This document shows, piece by piece, positions 8,164 to 16,577 of a stretch of 64,000 nucleotides of DNA. The stretch comes from Streptomyces sp. VRA16 Mangrove soil (GTDB lineage: Bacteria > Actinomycetota > Actinomycetes > Streptomycetales > Streptomycetaceae): positions 1-64,000 of the forward strand of contig NZ_JAFVLN010000028.1 in NCBI RefSeq assembly GCF_017377775.1. Direction: 5' to 3'. The notes beneath the pieces were generated by a model. It was not told where the DNA came from. It worked only from the letters and a program-made list of their open reading frames with translations, and made no database searches. A program made the translations under genes and the position numbers. How positions within the stretch are numbered: position 1 is the first letter of the stretch; each line of letters begins with the position of its first letter.

Positions 8164-11100
8164 ATGACGGACTCTCGCAGACCAAAGCGGCCCGAAGCTG
8201 GCGTGTACGAGAAGCTCATCACTCGCGGCCTGCGCAGCGACATGAGTCAGCTCGAATCGTCCGGTTGGAAGGCCATCGATGCCGAGGTCAGCGCCGAGTC
8301 CACGCCTCACGTCTTGGCTCGCCATCTCAGCGACGCAATCGATCGACGTCTGAGGCTGCTCCCGCAGGACAAGCAAGTCTCGGCAGCGAACCAGCTCATC
8401 GCAACGCTGGAGTCACTGGCGCCAGACAGCGACTCCTCCCCCGATGAAGACCAGATCCTCGACGGCCCCCGGCAACTCTTGGCCCTCGCTCAGCAAGAGG
8501 CACCGGGGGTCTACGGAATGCGCCCGCTCACTCCGCTCTCCGAGACTGCGCTCCTCACCAACGCGCACGACGACCTCAGTCTGGGCGCTGAGTTGCGCGC
8601 AGAGCTCGCCACAGCAGATCGGATCGACCTGCTCTGCGCCTTCGTGAAGTGGTACGGCATCCGCACCTTGGAAGCCCCTCTCCGCGAGGCCGCTGAGCGG
8701 GGCGTCCCCATCCGCGTGATCACCACTACGTACATCGGCGCCACGGATCGGCACGCCCTCGACCGGCTGGTGCGCGACTTCGGCGCTGAAGTGAAGGTCA
8801 ACTACGAGACCCGGTCCACGCGCCTGCACGCCAAGGCATGGCTGTTCCGTCGTAACAGTGGCTACGACACCGCGTACGTCGGCAGCTCTAACCTTTCGAA
8901 GGCCGCTCTCCTCGATGGCCTGGAGTGGAACGTCCGGCTGTCCTCAGTCGCAACTCCCGCTGTCCTGGACAAATTTGAGGCAAGCTTCGACTCCTACTGG
9001 AACGACATCGCCTTCGAGACCTACGACCCAGATACCGATGCAGCCAAACTGGATGAGGCCTTGGGGGTGGCCAGTGGCGCCACCGACACGGCTGAGCTCA
9101 AGATCAACCTCTCGGGACTTGAGGTGCGACCCCATCCGCACCAATCGGACATGCTGGAGAGGCTCCGAGTCGAGCGCGAAGTCCGCGGTCACCAGGCGAA
9201 CTTGCTCGTGGCTGCGACCGGCACCGGCAAGACGGTCATGGCAGCTCTCGACTACCGCAATCTGCACCAGCAATGGGGCGAGAGAGAGCACCCGCGCCTG
9301 CTCTTCGTGGCGCATCGCAAGGAGATCCTGAAGCAATCACTGCGGATGTATCGGGAGGTCCTTGACGACGCCTCCTTCGGCGAGTTGTTGTTCACTGGCG
9401 AGCTGCCGCGCGACTGGAAACACGTCTTCGCGAGCGTGCAGTCACTCACCGATCAGCGACTGGAACAGTTCGACCCTAAACACTTCGACATCATCGTCGT
9501 GGATGAGTTCCACCATGCCTCGGCAAACACCTATCGCCGCTTCCTCAACCACTTCAAGCCTCAGCAGCTGTTGGGCCTGACTGCCACTCCGGAGCGCGCA
9601 GACGGACTCAATGTGCAGGACGAGTTCTTCAATGGCCGTATCGCCGCCGAGATGCGGCTGTGGGAAGCGCTCGACAACGACCTGCTCTGCCCGTTCCACT
9701 ACTTCGGCGTCCCCGACGGCACCGATATGACCCGCCTCAACTGGCGTTCTGGTGCGTACGATCAGAACGAGCTGGCCGACTTGTTCACCGCGGATGACGC
9801 GCGTGTACGCATCGTCATCAAGCAGCTCCGGGACAAGGTGTCGGACCCCGGACGCATGCGGGCACTCGGCTTCTGCGTGAACAGGAAGCACGCTCACTTC
9901 ATGGCGGAGCGCTTCCGCAAGGCCGGCTTCAAAGCGGAGGCGCTGGACAGTCAGTCCAAGCCCGAGATCCGCGAAGCAGCCCTCGCCAAGCTCAAGGCCG
10001 GCGAGCTCCAAGTCATCTTCTCTGTCGACTTGTTCAATGAAGGTCTCGATATCCCCGACGTCGACACCTTGCTGCTCCTGCGGCCGACGGGCAGCGCAAC
10101 GATCTTCCTTCAGCAGCTCGGCCGTGGTCTGCGTCGCACTCCGAACAAACCCGTGCTGACCGTGCTCGACTTCATCGGGCAGCACCGGGCGGAGTTCCGC
10201 TTTGAGGAGCAGTTCCGTGCGATGACGAACCTGTCGCGAAACCGGCTCCTTGAGCACGCCGAGCGTGACTTCCCACAGTTGCCGTCTGGCTGCCAGATCA
10301 TCTTGGAGGGCAAATCCAAGGATCTAGTACTGGACAACATTCGCACCCAGATCAAGGCGACCGTCCAAACGCTCGCGAAGGAGGTCAAGGCGTACAACAC
10401 CACGCAGCTTGCCTCCTATCTCAAGGAGAGCTGTCGCGAGATCAAGGAGTTGTACAAGTCGAGCAACTCCTGGACATCGGTGCTGCGGCGAGCCGGAATC
10501 CACGAGTTTCCGCAGCAGGCTGGCGAAGAGGACCTGCTGAAGCGGGTACACGCCTTCCTGCACGTGGACGATCCTGAGCGCGCGGCCGCGTATAAGCGCC
10601 TGCTGGCCGACGACGCTCCGCGCTACGAATCGCTGGATCCTCGCGATCAGGCATACGCCCGGATGCTGTTCTTCAACCTCTGGGACAAGGCGGGCGGGTT
10701 CTCCTCCTACGAGGAGGGCCTCAAGTCTCTCCGCACCCAGCAGGCACTCCGTAGTGAACTGGTACAGGTCCTCGACTACGTCATGGATCAGTCCGACCAC
10801 TTCCCCATCCCGCTAGAGGGGGCGCACGCACACATCCCCCTGAAGATCCACAGCGCGTACAACCGCTCTGAGATCTTGGCCGCCTTCGGCGTGGCTCGTC
10901 TCGGCGGCCAGATGCCCGGCTCCTTTGCCCAAGGCGTCCTATGGGACGAGGCCCATCAGACCGACGCGCTCTTGATCACCTTGGAGAAGAACGAGAAGGA
11001 CTTCTCCCCCACCATCCGTTACAAGGACTACGCGCTGAGCCCGACGCTGTTCCACTGGGAGTCACAGAACGCAACAGCCGACTCCTCGCCCACTGGTCTG

Positions 11101-11313
11101 CGCTACCAACAGCACGCCGAGCGCGGCAGCCATGTCCTTCTCTTCATGCGTCGCTACAAGGACACCGACATCGGCAAGGCCCAGCCGTGGATCCTGCTCG
11201 GCCCGGCCACGTACGAGACACACAAGGGGAGCAAGCCCATGGCGATCACCTGGCGCCTGCACCATGAACTCCCCGCCGACGTTTGGTCCTACTCGGCGGT
11301 TGCTGCGAGCTAG
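8164..11313 (+). CDS. PLD nuclease / SF2 helicase / DUF3427 protein
   Basis: A 1049-aa multidomain protein, intact. Residues about 120-270 form a phospholipase-D-like nuclease domain with H222-x-K224 (LHAKAW) and GSSNLS at 240. Next comes a superfamily 2 helicase with Walker A ATGTGKT (K356), Walker B DEFHH (447-451), TATPERADG and motif VI QQLGRGLRR (650-658). The C-terminal third matches DUF3427. The AGGGGG ribosome site and ATG at 8164 are clear. This architecture suggests ATP-driven DNA translocation coupled to cleavage, fitting genome defence or mobile-element control; that role is inferred. Its stop overlaps by 3 nt the stop of the convergent ATP-binding gene. Confidence 0.9.
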   Translation: MTDSRRPKRPEAGVYEKLITRGLRSDMSQLESSGWKAIDAEVSAESTPHVLARHLSDAIDRRLRLLPQDKQVSAANQLIATLESLAPDSDSSPDEDQILDGPRQLLALAQQEAPGVYGMRPLTPLSETALLTNAHDDLSLGAELRAELATADRIDLLCAFVKWYGIRTLEAPLREAAERGVPIRVITTTYIGATDRHALDRLVRDFGAEVKVNYETRSTRLHAKAWLFRRNSGYDTAYVGSSNLSKAALLDGLEWNVRLSSVATPAVLDKFEASFDSYWNDIAFETYDPDTDAAKLDEALGVASGATDTAELKINLSGLEVRPHPHQSDMLERLRVEREVRGHQANLLVAATGTGKTVMAALDYRNLHQQWGEREHPRLLFVAHRKEILKQSLRMYREVLDDASFGELLFTGELPRDWKHVFASVQSLTDQRLEQFDPKHFDIIVVDEFHHASANTYRRFLNHFKPQQLLGLTATPERADGLNVQDEFFNGRIAAEMRLWEALDNDLLCPFHYFGVPDGTDMTRLNWRSGAYDQNELADLFTADDARVRIVIKQLRDKVSDPGRMRALGFCVNRKHAHFMAERFRKAGFKAEALDSQSKPEIREAALAKLKAGELQVIFSVDLFNEGLDIPDVDTLLLLRPTGSATIFLQQLGRGLRRTPNKPVLTVLDFIGQHRAEFRFEEQFRAMTNLSRNRLLEHAERDFPQLPSGCQIILEGKSKDLVLDNIRTQIKATVQTLAKEVKAYNTTQLASYLKESCREIKELYKSSNSWTSVLRRAGIHEFPQQAGEEDLLKRVHAFLHVDDPERAAAYKRLLADDAPRYESLDPRDQAYARMLFFNLWDKAGGFSSYEEGLKSLRTQQALRSELVQVLDYVMDQSDHFPIPLEGAHAHIPLKIHSAYNRSEILAAFGVARLGGQMPGSFAQGVLWDEAHQTDALLITLEKNEKDFSPTIRYKDYALSPTLFHWESQNATADSSPTGLRYQQHAERGSHVLLFMRRYKDTDIGKAQPWILLGPATYETHKGSKPMAITWRLHHELPADVWSYSAVAAS

Positions 11314-11936
11314 CGGAACGATTGTGGCCGGAGTGCGGAGCGTCCCTGACGCTCCGCAATCTCCGCCTCAAAATGGGCCTGCGCCCGATCCAACACCTCG
11401 TCGGGGTCGTACCCACGCTCGCGCAGCCAGTGCATCAAGTCGACCAGGACACCGACAGTCACCTCCTGCGACGCGGCCATCGCCAGAGGGGTTCGACTGC
11501 GGATCACGCTGCTGCCGTAGGACAACGGATCCACCGCGAGTTCGCACCAGACCACCTTGGCGCCAGCCCGCAGGATGACACCCCAGCGGTGGTTCGCCAC
11601 GGTGTCCACGAGCGCCATCCCCCGGCCTGACTCCATGGCGTCGCCAACGGCAAGCAGCGTGGGGAGCGCTCGGGTATCTGGATCCTCGACTGCGCAGCGC
11701 AAGTACGGCCCGTTGAGTGTCACCCAGAGTGTCGCCGGAGTGCCTTCCCCTACGTGTTGGATCACGTTGGTTACGAGCTCGGAAACGCAGGTCTGCGCGG
11801 CCTCGACTTGCGGCCCCAGCCCCCATTGAGTGAGGCAGATTTTCAACTCCCTTCTCAACAGGGCCACTTCGCTCGGTAGGGCGGAGAAGCGGCGCACCCA
11901 AGGCTCTCGCCTGGCACAGTCGCCCGCATAGATCAT
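11310..11936 (-). CDS. ATP-binding (HATPase_c) regulatory protein
   Basis: A 208-aa protein related to anti-sigma-factor kinases of the RsbW/SpoIIAB type. It has an N-box (ELVTNVIQHV, 53-62), a G1-like box (VEDPDTRALP, 83-92) and a Gly-rich lid (ESGRGMALVDTVA, 102-114). Residues after about 140 form an extra charged tail not typical of the core domain. ATG 11936 follows AAAGGTGG. It is divergent from an XRE-DUF5753 regulator and a DUF397 gene, the standard WhiJ-type trio of Streptomyces that tunes development or antibiotic production. Confidence 0.85.
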   Translation of the reverse strand: MIYAGDCARREPWVRRFSALPSEVALLRRELKICLTQWGLGPQVEAAQTCVSELVTNVIQHVGEGTPATLWVTLNGPYLRCAVEDPDTRALPTLLAVGDAMESGRGMALVDTVANHRWGVILRAGAKVVWCELAVDPLSYGSSVIRSRTPLAMAASQEVTVGVLVDLMHWLRERGYDPDEVLDRAQAHFEAEIAERQGRSALRPQSFR

Positions 11937-12116
11937 CTTCGACCACCTTTCACGCGCCCCATTGCGCACAGTGCACGAGTCGATGACTCCGAGTGACAGA
12001 GTGCCTCCGGGTTTCCCGTCATGCAACGTGCACGGCGAGAATCCCTCTTTGGGGTGATTGGCCTTTCGCGCCCCTTCCGATGGGATGGAACATCCGCTAA
12101 CCCACTGGGAGTTGAC

Positions 12117-12965
12117 ATGGCCGGATCCCCCACAGCGCGCCGTCGCCGACTTGCCATCGAGCTCAAGCGGCTGCGCGAAGAGAGCGGCCTGACCTGCGTC
12201 CAGGTAGGCAAAGAGCTCGACTGGAGCAGCTCGAAGGTGAACCGCATGGAGACCGGGCGGGGTCGTGTCCAACCTTCGGACGTTGAGGCCCTGTGCCGCT
12301 TCTACGAAACCGCCGAGGAACTGCGCGACCTCCTTAAGTCCCTCGCAAAGGAGTCCAAGACCAAGGGCTGGTGGCACGCACACGGCGATGCGATCCCTGC
12401 ATGGTTCTCCGTGTACGTCGGTCTGGAGCAAGCTGCTTCCAACTTGCGTACGTACCAGGCAGAGTTCATCCCCGGCCTGCTTCAAACTGACGAGTACGCA
12501 GCTGAGCAGTGCCGCGCCTGGGCGGACCACACTGCCGAAGACATCCAGCGCATGGTCGCTGTGCGGATGCGACGCCAAGAGTTGCTACACGGCGAGCAGG
12601 CGCCTGACCTATGGGCCGTCGTGCACCAAAGCGCCCTCATGCACATTGTCGGCAGTCAGCAGGTTATGACCCAGCAGCTCGAACGTATGCTGGATATGGC
12701 GAAGTTGAGGAACGTGACCGTTCAGGTGCTCCCTTTCAACGGGGGTGCGTATCCGACCACCGGTTCGTTCACACTCCTTGGCTTCCCCGAGCAAGAGGAC
12801 CCTGACGTCGTCTACAGGGAAGGCCTGACCGACTCGGTCTACCTTGAGCAGCCCGCCGACGTCGGCCTCTACACGAAGGCTTTTGACCACCTCAGGGCGT
12901 TGGCCCTGAGCCCGCAACGATCGGCCACGCTGATCAAGACAGTCCTGGAGGAGCACTCCTCATGA
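12117..12965 (+). CDS. XRE-family regulator with DUF5753
   Basis: A 282-aa DNA-binding protein of the WhiJ-like group. A helix-turn-helix of XRE type occupies about residues 10-65 (LTCVQVGKELDWSSSKVNRME), followed by a DUF5753 sensor-like domain (about 95-275: AEFIPGLLQT, VLPFNGGAYPTTGSFTLL). The ATG at 12117 has GGGAG six bases ahead. The stop overlaps the DUF397 start by ATGA, so both are co-translated. It likely binds its own promoter region and is modulated by the DUF397 partner, as known for WhiJ systems. Confidence 0.92.
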   Translation: MAGSPTARRRRLAIELKRLREESGLTCVQVGKELDWSSSKVNRMETGRGRVQPSDVEALCRFYETAEELRDLLKSLAKESKTKGWWHAHGDAIPAWFSVYVGLEQAASNLRTYQAEFIPGLLQTDEYAAEQCRAWADHTAEDIQRMVAVRMRRQELLHGEQAPDLWAVVHQSALMHIVGSQQVMTQQLERMLDMAKLRNVTVQVLPFNGGAYPTTGSFTLLGFPEQEDPDVVYREGLTDSVYLEQPADVGLYTKAFDHLRALALSPQRSATLIKTVLEEHSS

Positions 12966-13159
12966 CGCTGCCTATAGCAGCCCGGTGGCGCACAAGCAGT
13001 TACAGCAACGGCATGGGGGGCGAGTGTGTCGAGGTCGCCCTCACCTCGGACGGGGTCTCTGTCCGAGACTCCAAGGCTAGGCAGACGCCCCCGATCTCGG
13101 TGAGGCCCCACGCGTGGCAGGAATTCCTCCAAGTCGTACAAAGCCACGGGACCTCCTGA
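12962..13159 (+). CDS. DUF397 protein (WhiJ-type partner)
   Basis: A 65-aa protein with the DUF397 signature WRTSSYSNG, GGECVEV and VRDSK. These small proteins pair with the XRE-DUF5753 regulator encoded just upstream and modulate its DNA binding. It is translationally coupled to that gene. Confidence 0.93.
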   Translation: MTLPIAARWRTSSYSNGMGGECVEVALTSDGVSVRDSKARQTPPISVRPHAWQEFLQVVQSHGTS

Positions 13160-13199
13160 GCCGGCCTCGCAGGGAGGGAGTGTCAGGCGAAGCAGGTCG

Positions 13200-13784
13200 C
13201 TACGCCTGCCCAAGCCCTTGTTGGGGATCACGGAGTACACGCCCTGCGCTATCGAGGAACCGAGCGCGCAAGCCCGTCACGTCCCGATCGGCTTGAACCC
13301 AATCAGCCCATCTCGCCCGCCAAGCCGCCTCTTCTTCTTGAGGCGAATCCCTCTCAGCGTGTTTCAGTGCCGTACCGGCATCGGCCGTCCGGGTGCGCAA
13401 CTGCTGCGCAAGCCAGACGAGCTCGCTCGGGCCCCACAACTCAAGTTCGCTCGTGAGCGACCGCATTGAGTGAATGCGGCGCATGAGCTCATCGCGCTCG
13501 GCTTCAGGGAACAGCTGACCATTCCTTATCGCTATGCCCGAGCGTTGCAATGCATCATCAGCGGCCGAGTGCGCCTCAAGCAGTCGGACACACACCTGCT
13601 GCCGCTGCTCCTTCACCCATCGAGCGTGCTCCACGCTGGCCTGTCGCTCCACCTGTGTGAGCGCCGCTTCGACGGCCTTCTCTCCTCCCACACGAGCCCC
13701 TCGAACGCCCCCATACACAGCCCCTGCGAGGGCGCCAACCGTACCGAGTACTCCTGCGACCGTCGCCGCCAGCCCTTGATCCAT
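13200..13784 (-). CDS. Hypothetical membrane-anchored coiled protein
   Basis: A 194-aa protein with an N-terminal Gly/Ala-rich hydrophobic segment (about 5-27: AATVAGVLGTVGALAGAVYGG). Long charged helices follow, likely a coiled coil (EAALTQVERQASVEHARWVKEQRQ and onward). I recognise no family. The ATG at 13784 precedes the membrane segment; a GTG at 13799 is possible. It is divergent from the SRA-like gene, with about 106 bp between the starts, so both may share a control region. Confidence 0.65.
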   Translation of the reverse strand: MDQGLAATVAGVLGTVGALAGAVYGGVRGARVGGEKAVEAALTQVERQASVEHARWVKEQRQQVCVRLLEAHSAADDALQRSGIAIRNGQLFPEAERDELMRRIHSMRSLTSELELWGPSELVWLAQQLRTRTADAGTALKHAERDSPQEEEAAWRARWADWVQADRDVTGLRARFLDSAGRVLRDPQQGLGQA

Positions 13785-13890
13785 CCAGCCATCATGCTGG
13801 ACACCCTTCCGGCGCGCCGGACATCTCAAAGTTCCTATGAATTGCGCCTGTTAGCGCGTGGCGACGAATTTCGCGGACTAGCCTGCGATC

Positions 13891-14937
13891 ATGACGATCA
13901 CGATGCCGACCTTCCCACCTGGCGCGATTCGCACCCGCGCCGAGATCTTCAAGGAGTTAGGCGGAGGCGGCCAGGGCGGCATCTGCCCATCCATTGAGAT
14001 GAAGACCATCATTCTCTTCTCGGATCTCAAGTCCGGTGAGAAGTACGGGTATCGCGACGGCTGGCTCCGCGAAGAGGATCAACTCGGCCCCGTCTTCGAG
14101 TACACCGGCATGGGGGCTCAGGACGACCAGAAGTTCAAGGGAAACAACAAGTCCGTACTCCAGCATGCTGAAGACGGGCGCACCCTCCACTTGTTCATCG
14201 GGCATGGCAAGGTTCCGGGCACCCAGACTCGGACACATCGCTATATCGGCGCCTTCGAGGTGGCCCAGGACCCTCCGTATACGTGGCGCCGCGCCCGGGA
14301 TGAGCGGGGGCACGACCGGTACGTCATCGTCTTCCGACTACGTCCCATCAGCCAGTTCCAGCGTTTGGAGGAGGACGCCTACCCTCTCCCAACGACCACA
14401 AGGGTCCGAAGGCTCTTCGGCAGAAGGAGGAGACCCGAGGGGCCTCAGCTCCCTCGGGAATCCCAGGATCGACTGTCTTCAGCAGCACGTGCGGCAGCGC
14501 GCATGAGCAACAGCCTGATCACTGACCTGGAACATGAACTCGCAGAGCAGCAGCATCAGTTCGGCACCCTGGAGATTGAGGCGCGAGGGCGAGAGGGACT
14601 ACTCGAAGCTGCCCTGTACGACGACACGGCGCACACCGTCTTCGAACCGGCATCGCGTACGACGCACCGCGAGATCACGGATGCCCTCATGAAACTGGCC
14701 GACATCAGCCGCTACTTGAGCGCGGAGCACAATGGGATGCCCCTGCGATGCATGGTTCTCGCACCGGACGCACCCAGCGACGACATACGCGACCTGCTCG
14801 CACATCAAGGGGTTGGGCTCCTCTATCGCAATGAGAGCGGCGCCCTCACGGAGCTCCCTCTCGACGGTCACATATCTCCGCCTAGCCCAAGACCTACCGG
14901 CTTCCCGTGCGCCGACTGCCCGTCCCTGCGGAACTGA
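13891..14937 (+). CDS. ScoMcrA-like SRA-domain protein
   Basis: A 348-aa protein whose N-terminal half (about 10-160) has the pattern of the SRA-like modified-base-binding domain in the type IV enzyme ScoMcrA: GGGGQGG (24-30), LFSD (42-45), KYGYRDGW (51-58), FEYTG (69-73), DDQ (78-80), GRTLHLF (96-102) and RYIGAFEV (117-124). ScoMcrA binds modified or phosphorothioated DNA and cuts with an HNH domain; no HNH is visible here. The C-terminal half is unrecognised; it ends LRCMVLAPDAP, GVGLLYRNESG and CADCPSLRN. Codon 23 is TTA (13957-13959), so translation may need the bldA tRNA. Confidence 0.7.
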   Translation: MTITMPTFPPGAIRTRAEIFKELGGGGQGGICPSIEMKTIILFSDLKSGEKYGYRDGWLREEDQLGPVFEYTGMGAQDDQKFKGNNKSVLQHAEDGRTLHLFIGHGKVPGTQTRTHRYIGAFEVAQDPPYTWRRARDERGHDRYVIVFRLRPISQFQRLEEDAYPLPTTTRVRRLFGRRRRPEGPQLPRESQDRLSSAARAAARMSNSLITDLEHELAEQQHQFGTLEIEARGREGLLEAALYDDTAHTVFEPASRTTHREITDALMKLADISRYLSAEHNGMPLRCMVLAPDAPSDDIRDLLAHQGVGLLYRNESGALTELPLDGHISPPSPRPTGFPCADCPSLRN

Positions 14938-15144
14938 CCTCCAGCCGGCATGCGGCCGTCACGGCATCGTGGGGCAATCTCGGTAACTCGGCGCTAACTA
15001 CGTTGAGTTGCATCCACTGGCCACAGATTGCCCATTTCCATACCCCTGTGTCACGCTCCGTCCACCAAGCACAACAACCAGACATAGGTGACCCCCGCGA
15101 AGCGCCAACCTCCGGGGGTCCGGCATCAGGAGCAGCAACTCCCC

Positions 15145-16041
15145 ATGCAAATTCATCGTATCCCCCGGCATGCCCGGAACTTCACCGTCATTGACAACGC
15201 CGCCCTGCGCGACAAGCGGCTCTCGCACACCGCGCGCGGCATTCTCGCCTATGTGCTGTCGCTGCCCAGCGGGGCCAAGGTCAACGTCCGGACCCTGAGC
15301 GACGAGTTTCCGCAGGGGCGGCGCGCCGTCTCCAACGCCCGCGCCGAGTTGCGGGAGTTGGGGTACTGGGTGACGCGGACGGAGCGTGATCCTCGTACCA
15401 AGCGGATCGTCTCCAGTGTTGATGTGCATGAGGCCCCCGGGCGCGGCAGCGACGCCGCGCCTGTGGTGGCCGCGGCGCCGGTTCCCACGCGGGTGGGAAC
15501 CGGGGAATCGGGAGCGTCTTCCCCTGGCGGGGTCATGGACTATGAAAAGGACGGGATGGAAAACCCTCCCCTCCCTCCCGCGGCGGATCGCGGAGCGGAC
15601 GCGGCCGGGCCGTACGACGACGAGGGCGCGCGGATCCTGCGTCGGCTCGGGGTGGTCGACGCGCGGCTGCGGTTGTCGGAGCGCAGTGTGCGGGAGCTCG
15701 TGCCCGAGGTGTCCCGCTGGCTCGACCGGGGGGCCTCCGCCGCCGAGATCGTCGAGGCCGTCACCGCCGGGCTGCCCGCCAAGGTGTACTCGGCCGCGCG
15801 GCTCGTCGCCGATCGGCTCGTACGGAAGCTGCCCGCTCGGAAACGGGCGTGGCGGGAGGTGTTCGAGTGCCCCGAGTGCCGGGATCCGTTGCCCTGGGGG
15901 CAGGAGAGCGGGGTGTGTCGGGGGTGCGCCGAGAGTCCTGGGTGGCTGGTCGGGACAGGTGGCAGCGGTCGTGGGGACGTTCGACGGACCCTGCGGGAGC
16001 GGGAGCGGGGGCCTCTCGGGGCCGCGGTCCGGCTTGCTTGA
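15145..16041 (+). CDS. Helix-turn-helix protein with C-terminal zinc ribbon
   Basis: A 298-aa protein common in Streptomyces. The N-terminal part (RGILAYVLSLPSG, VRTLSDEFPQGRRAVSNARAELRELGYW) is a winged helix-turn-helix like those in plasmid replication initiators. A Pro-rich linker follows, then a helical region, and then four cysteines (CPEC and CRGC, about residues 239-262) that look like a zinc ribbon. ATG 15145 begins directly before the conserved MQIHRIPRHARNFTVI. The exact role is unknown; DNA binding is likely. The DUF6247-like gene starts 22 nt downstream. Confidence 0.78.
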   Translation: MQIHRIPRHARNFTVIDNAALRDKRLSHTARGILAYVLSLPSGAKVNVRTLSDEFPQGRRAVSNARAELRELGYWVTRTERDPRTKRIVSSVDVHEAPGRGSDAAPVVAAAPVPTRVGTGESGASSPGGVMDYEKDGMENPPLPPAADRGADAAGPYDDEGARILRRLGVVDARLRLSERSVRELVPEVSRWLDRGASAAEIVEAVTAGLPAKVYSAARLVADRLVRKLPARKRAWREVFECPECRDPLPWGQESGVCRGCAESPGWLVGTGGSGRGDVRRTLRERERGPLGAAVRLA

Positions 16042-16063
16042 TCGGGGCGCGGCGGAGGACCCC

Positions 16064-16420
16064 GTGACCACTGCCTCCACCGGCTCAGAGGCCGTACCGC
16101 CGATGCCGGACAGAACGCCGAAGGCGCTGCGCGCCGCCATCGCCCAGCACGCCCCGCAGCTCTTGGCCGACTTCGACCGTCATGGGCGCCGCGACCTCGC
16201 CGACGCTTACGACCTCGCGCCCGCACCCGCACCCGCACCCGCTTTCATGGCCCGCTGGTGGGCCGAGTACGCCCTCGCTCGCGACCCGAAGCTGGCCGCG
16301 GAAGTGCATCGTCTGGAGGACGCCGCGGACCGGGAATCCGACTACGTTCGCGCCAAGGCCTTCATCGAAGAGGCGGGACGGCTGCGCCGCGGGGCAGCGA
16401 AGGCCGAGCCCGGACGGTGA
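16064..16420 (+). CDS. DUF6247-like small protein
   Basis: A 118-aa protein with TPKALRAAIAQ, LLADFDRHGRRDLADAYDLA and a central WWAEYALARDP stretch, resembling DUF6247, which often accompanies toxin-antitoxin-like or regulatory genes. GTG 16064 follows GGAGGAC. An (Ala-Pro) run (APAPAPA) splits the two helical parts. Function is unknown; it is probably in one transcript with the upstream helix-turn-helix gene. Confidence 0.68.
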   Translation: MTTASTGSEAVPPMPDRTPKALRAAIAQHAPQLLADFDRHGRRDLADAYDLAPAPAPAPAFMARWWAEYALARDPKLAAEVHRLEDAADRESDYVRAKAFIEEAGRLRRGAAKAEPGR

Positions 16421-16577
16421 TCGGGGTGCCCGGCGGATTCATGGGGCGCCCTGGCAAGCAGAACGCCCGCCCGTCCGAACCGCTTACCCGCCCGCCCCGA
16501 AAGCCGTACGTTCGTCATGGCCGGTGTCGCCACAATCGGGGTGCCGGTCGGTTCGGGGGAACGGGAGGAGGGCGCTG

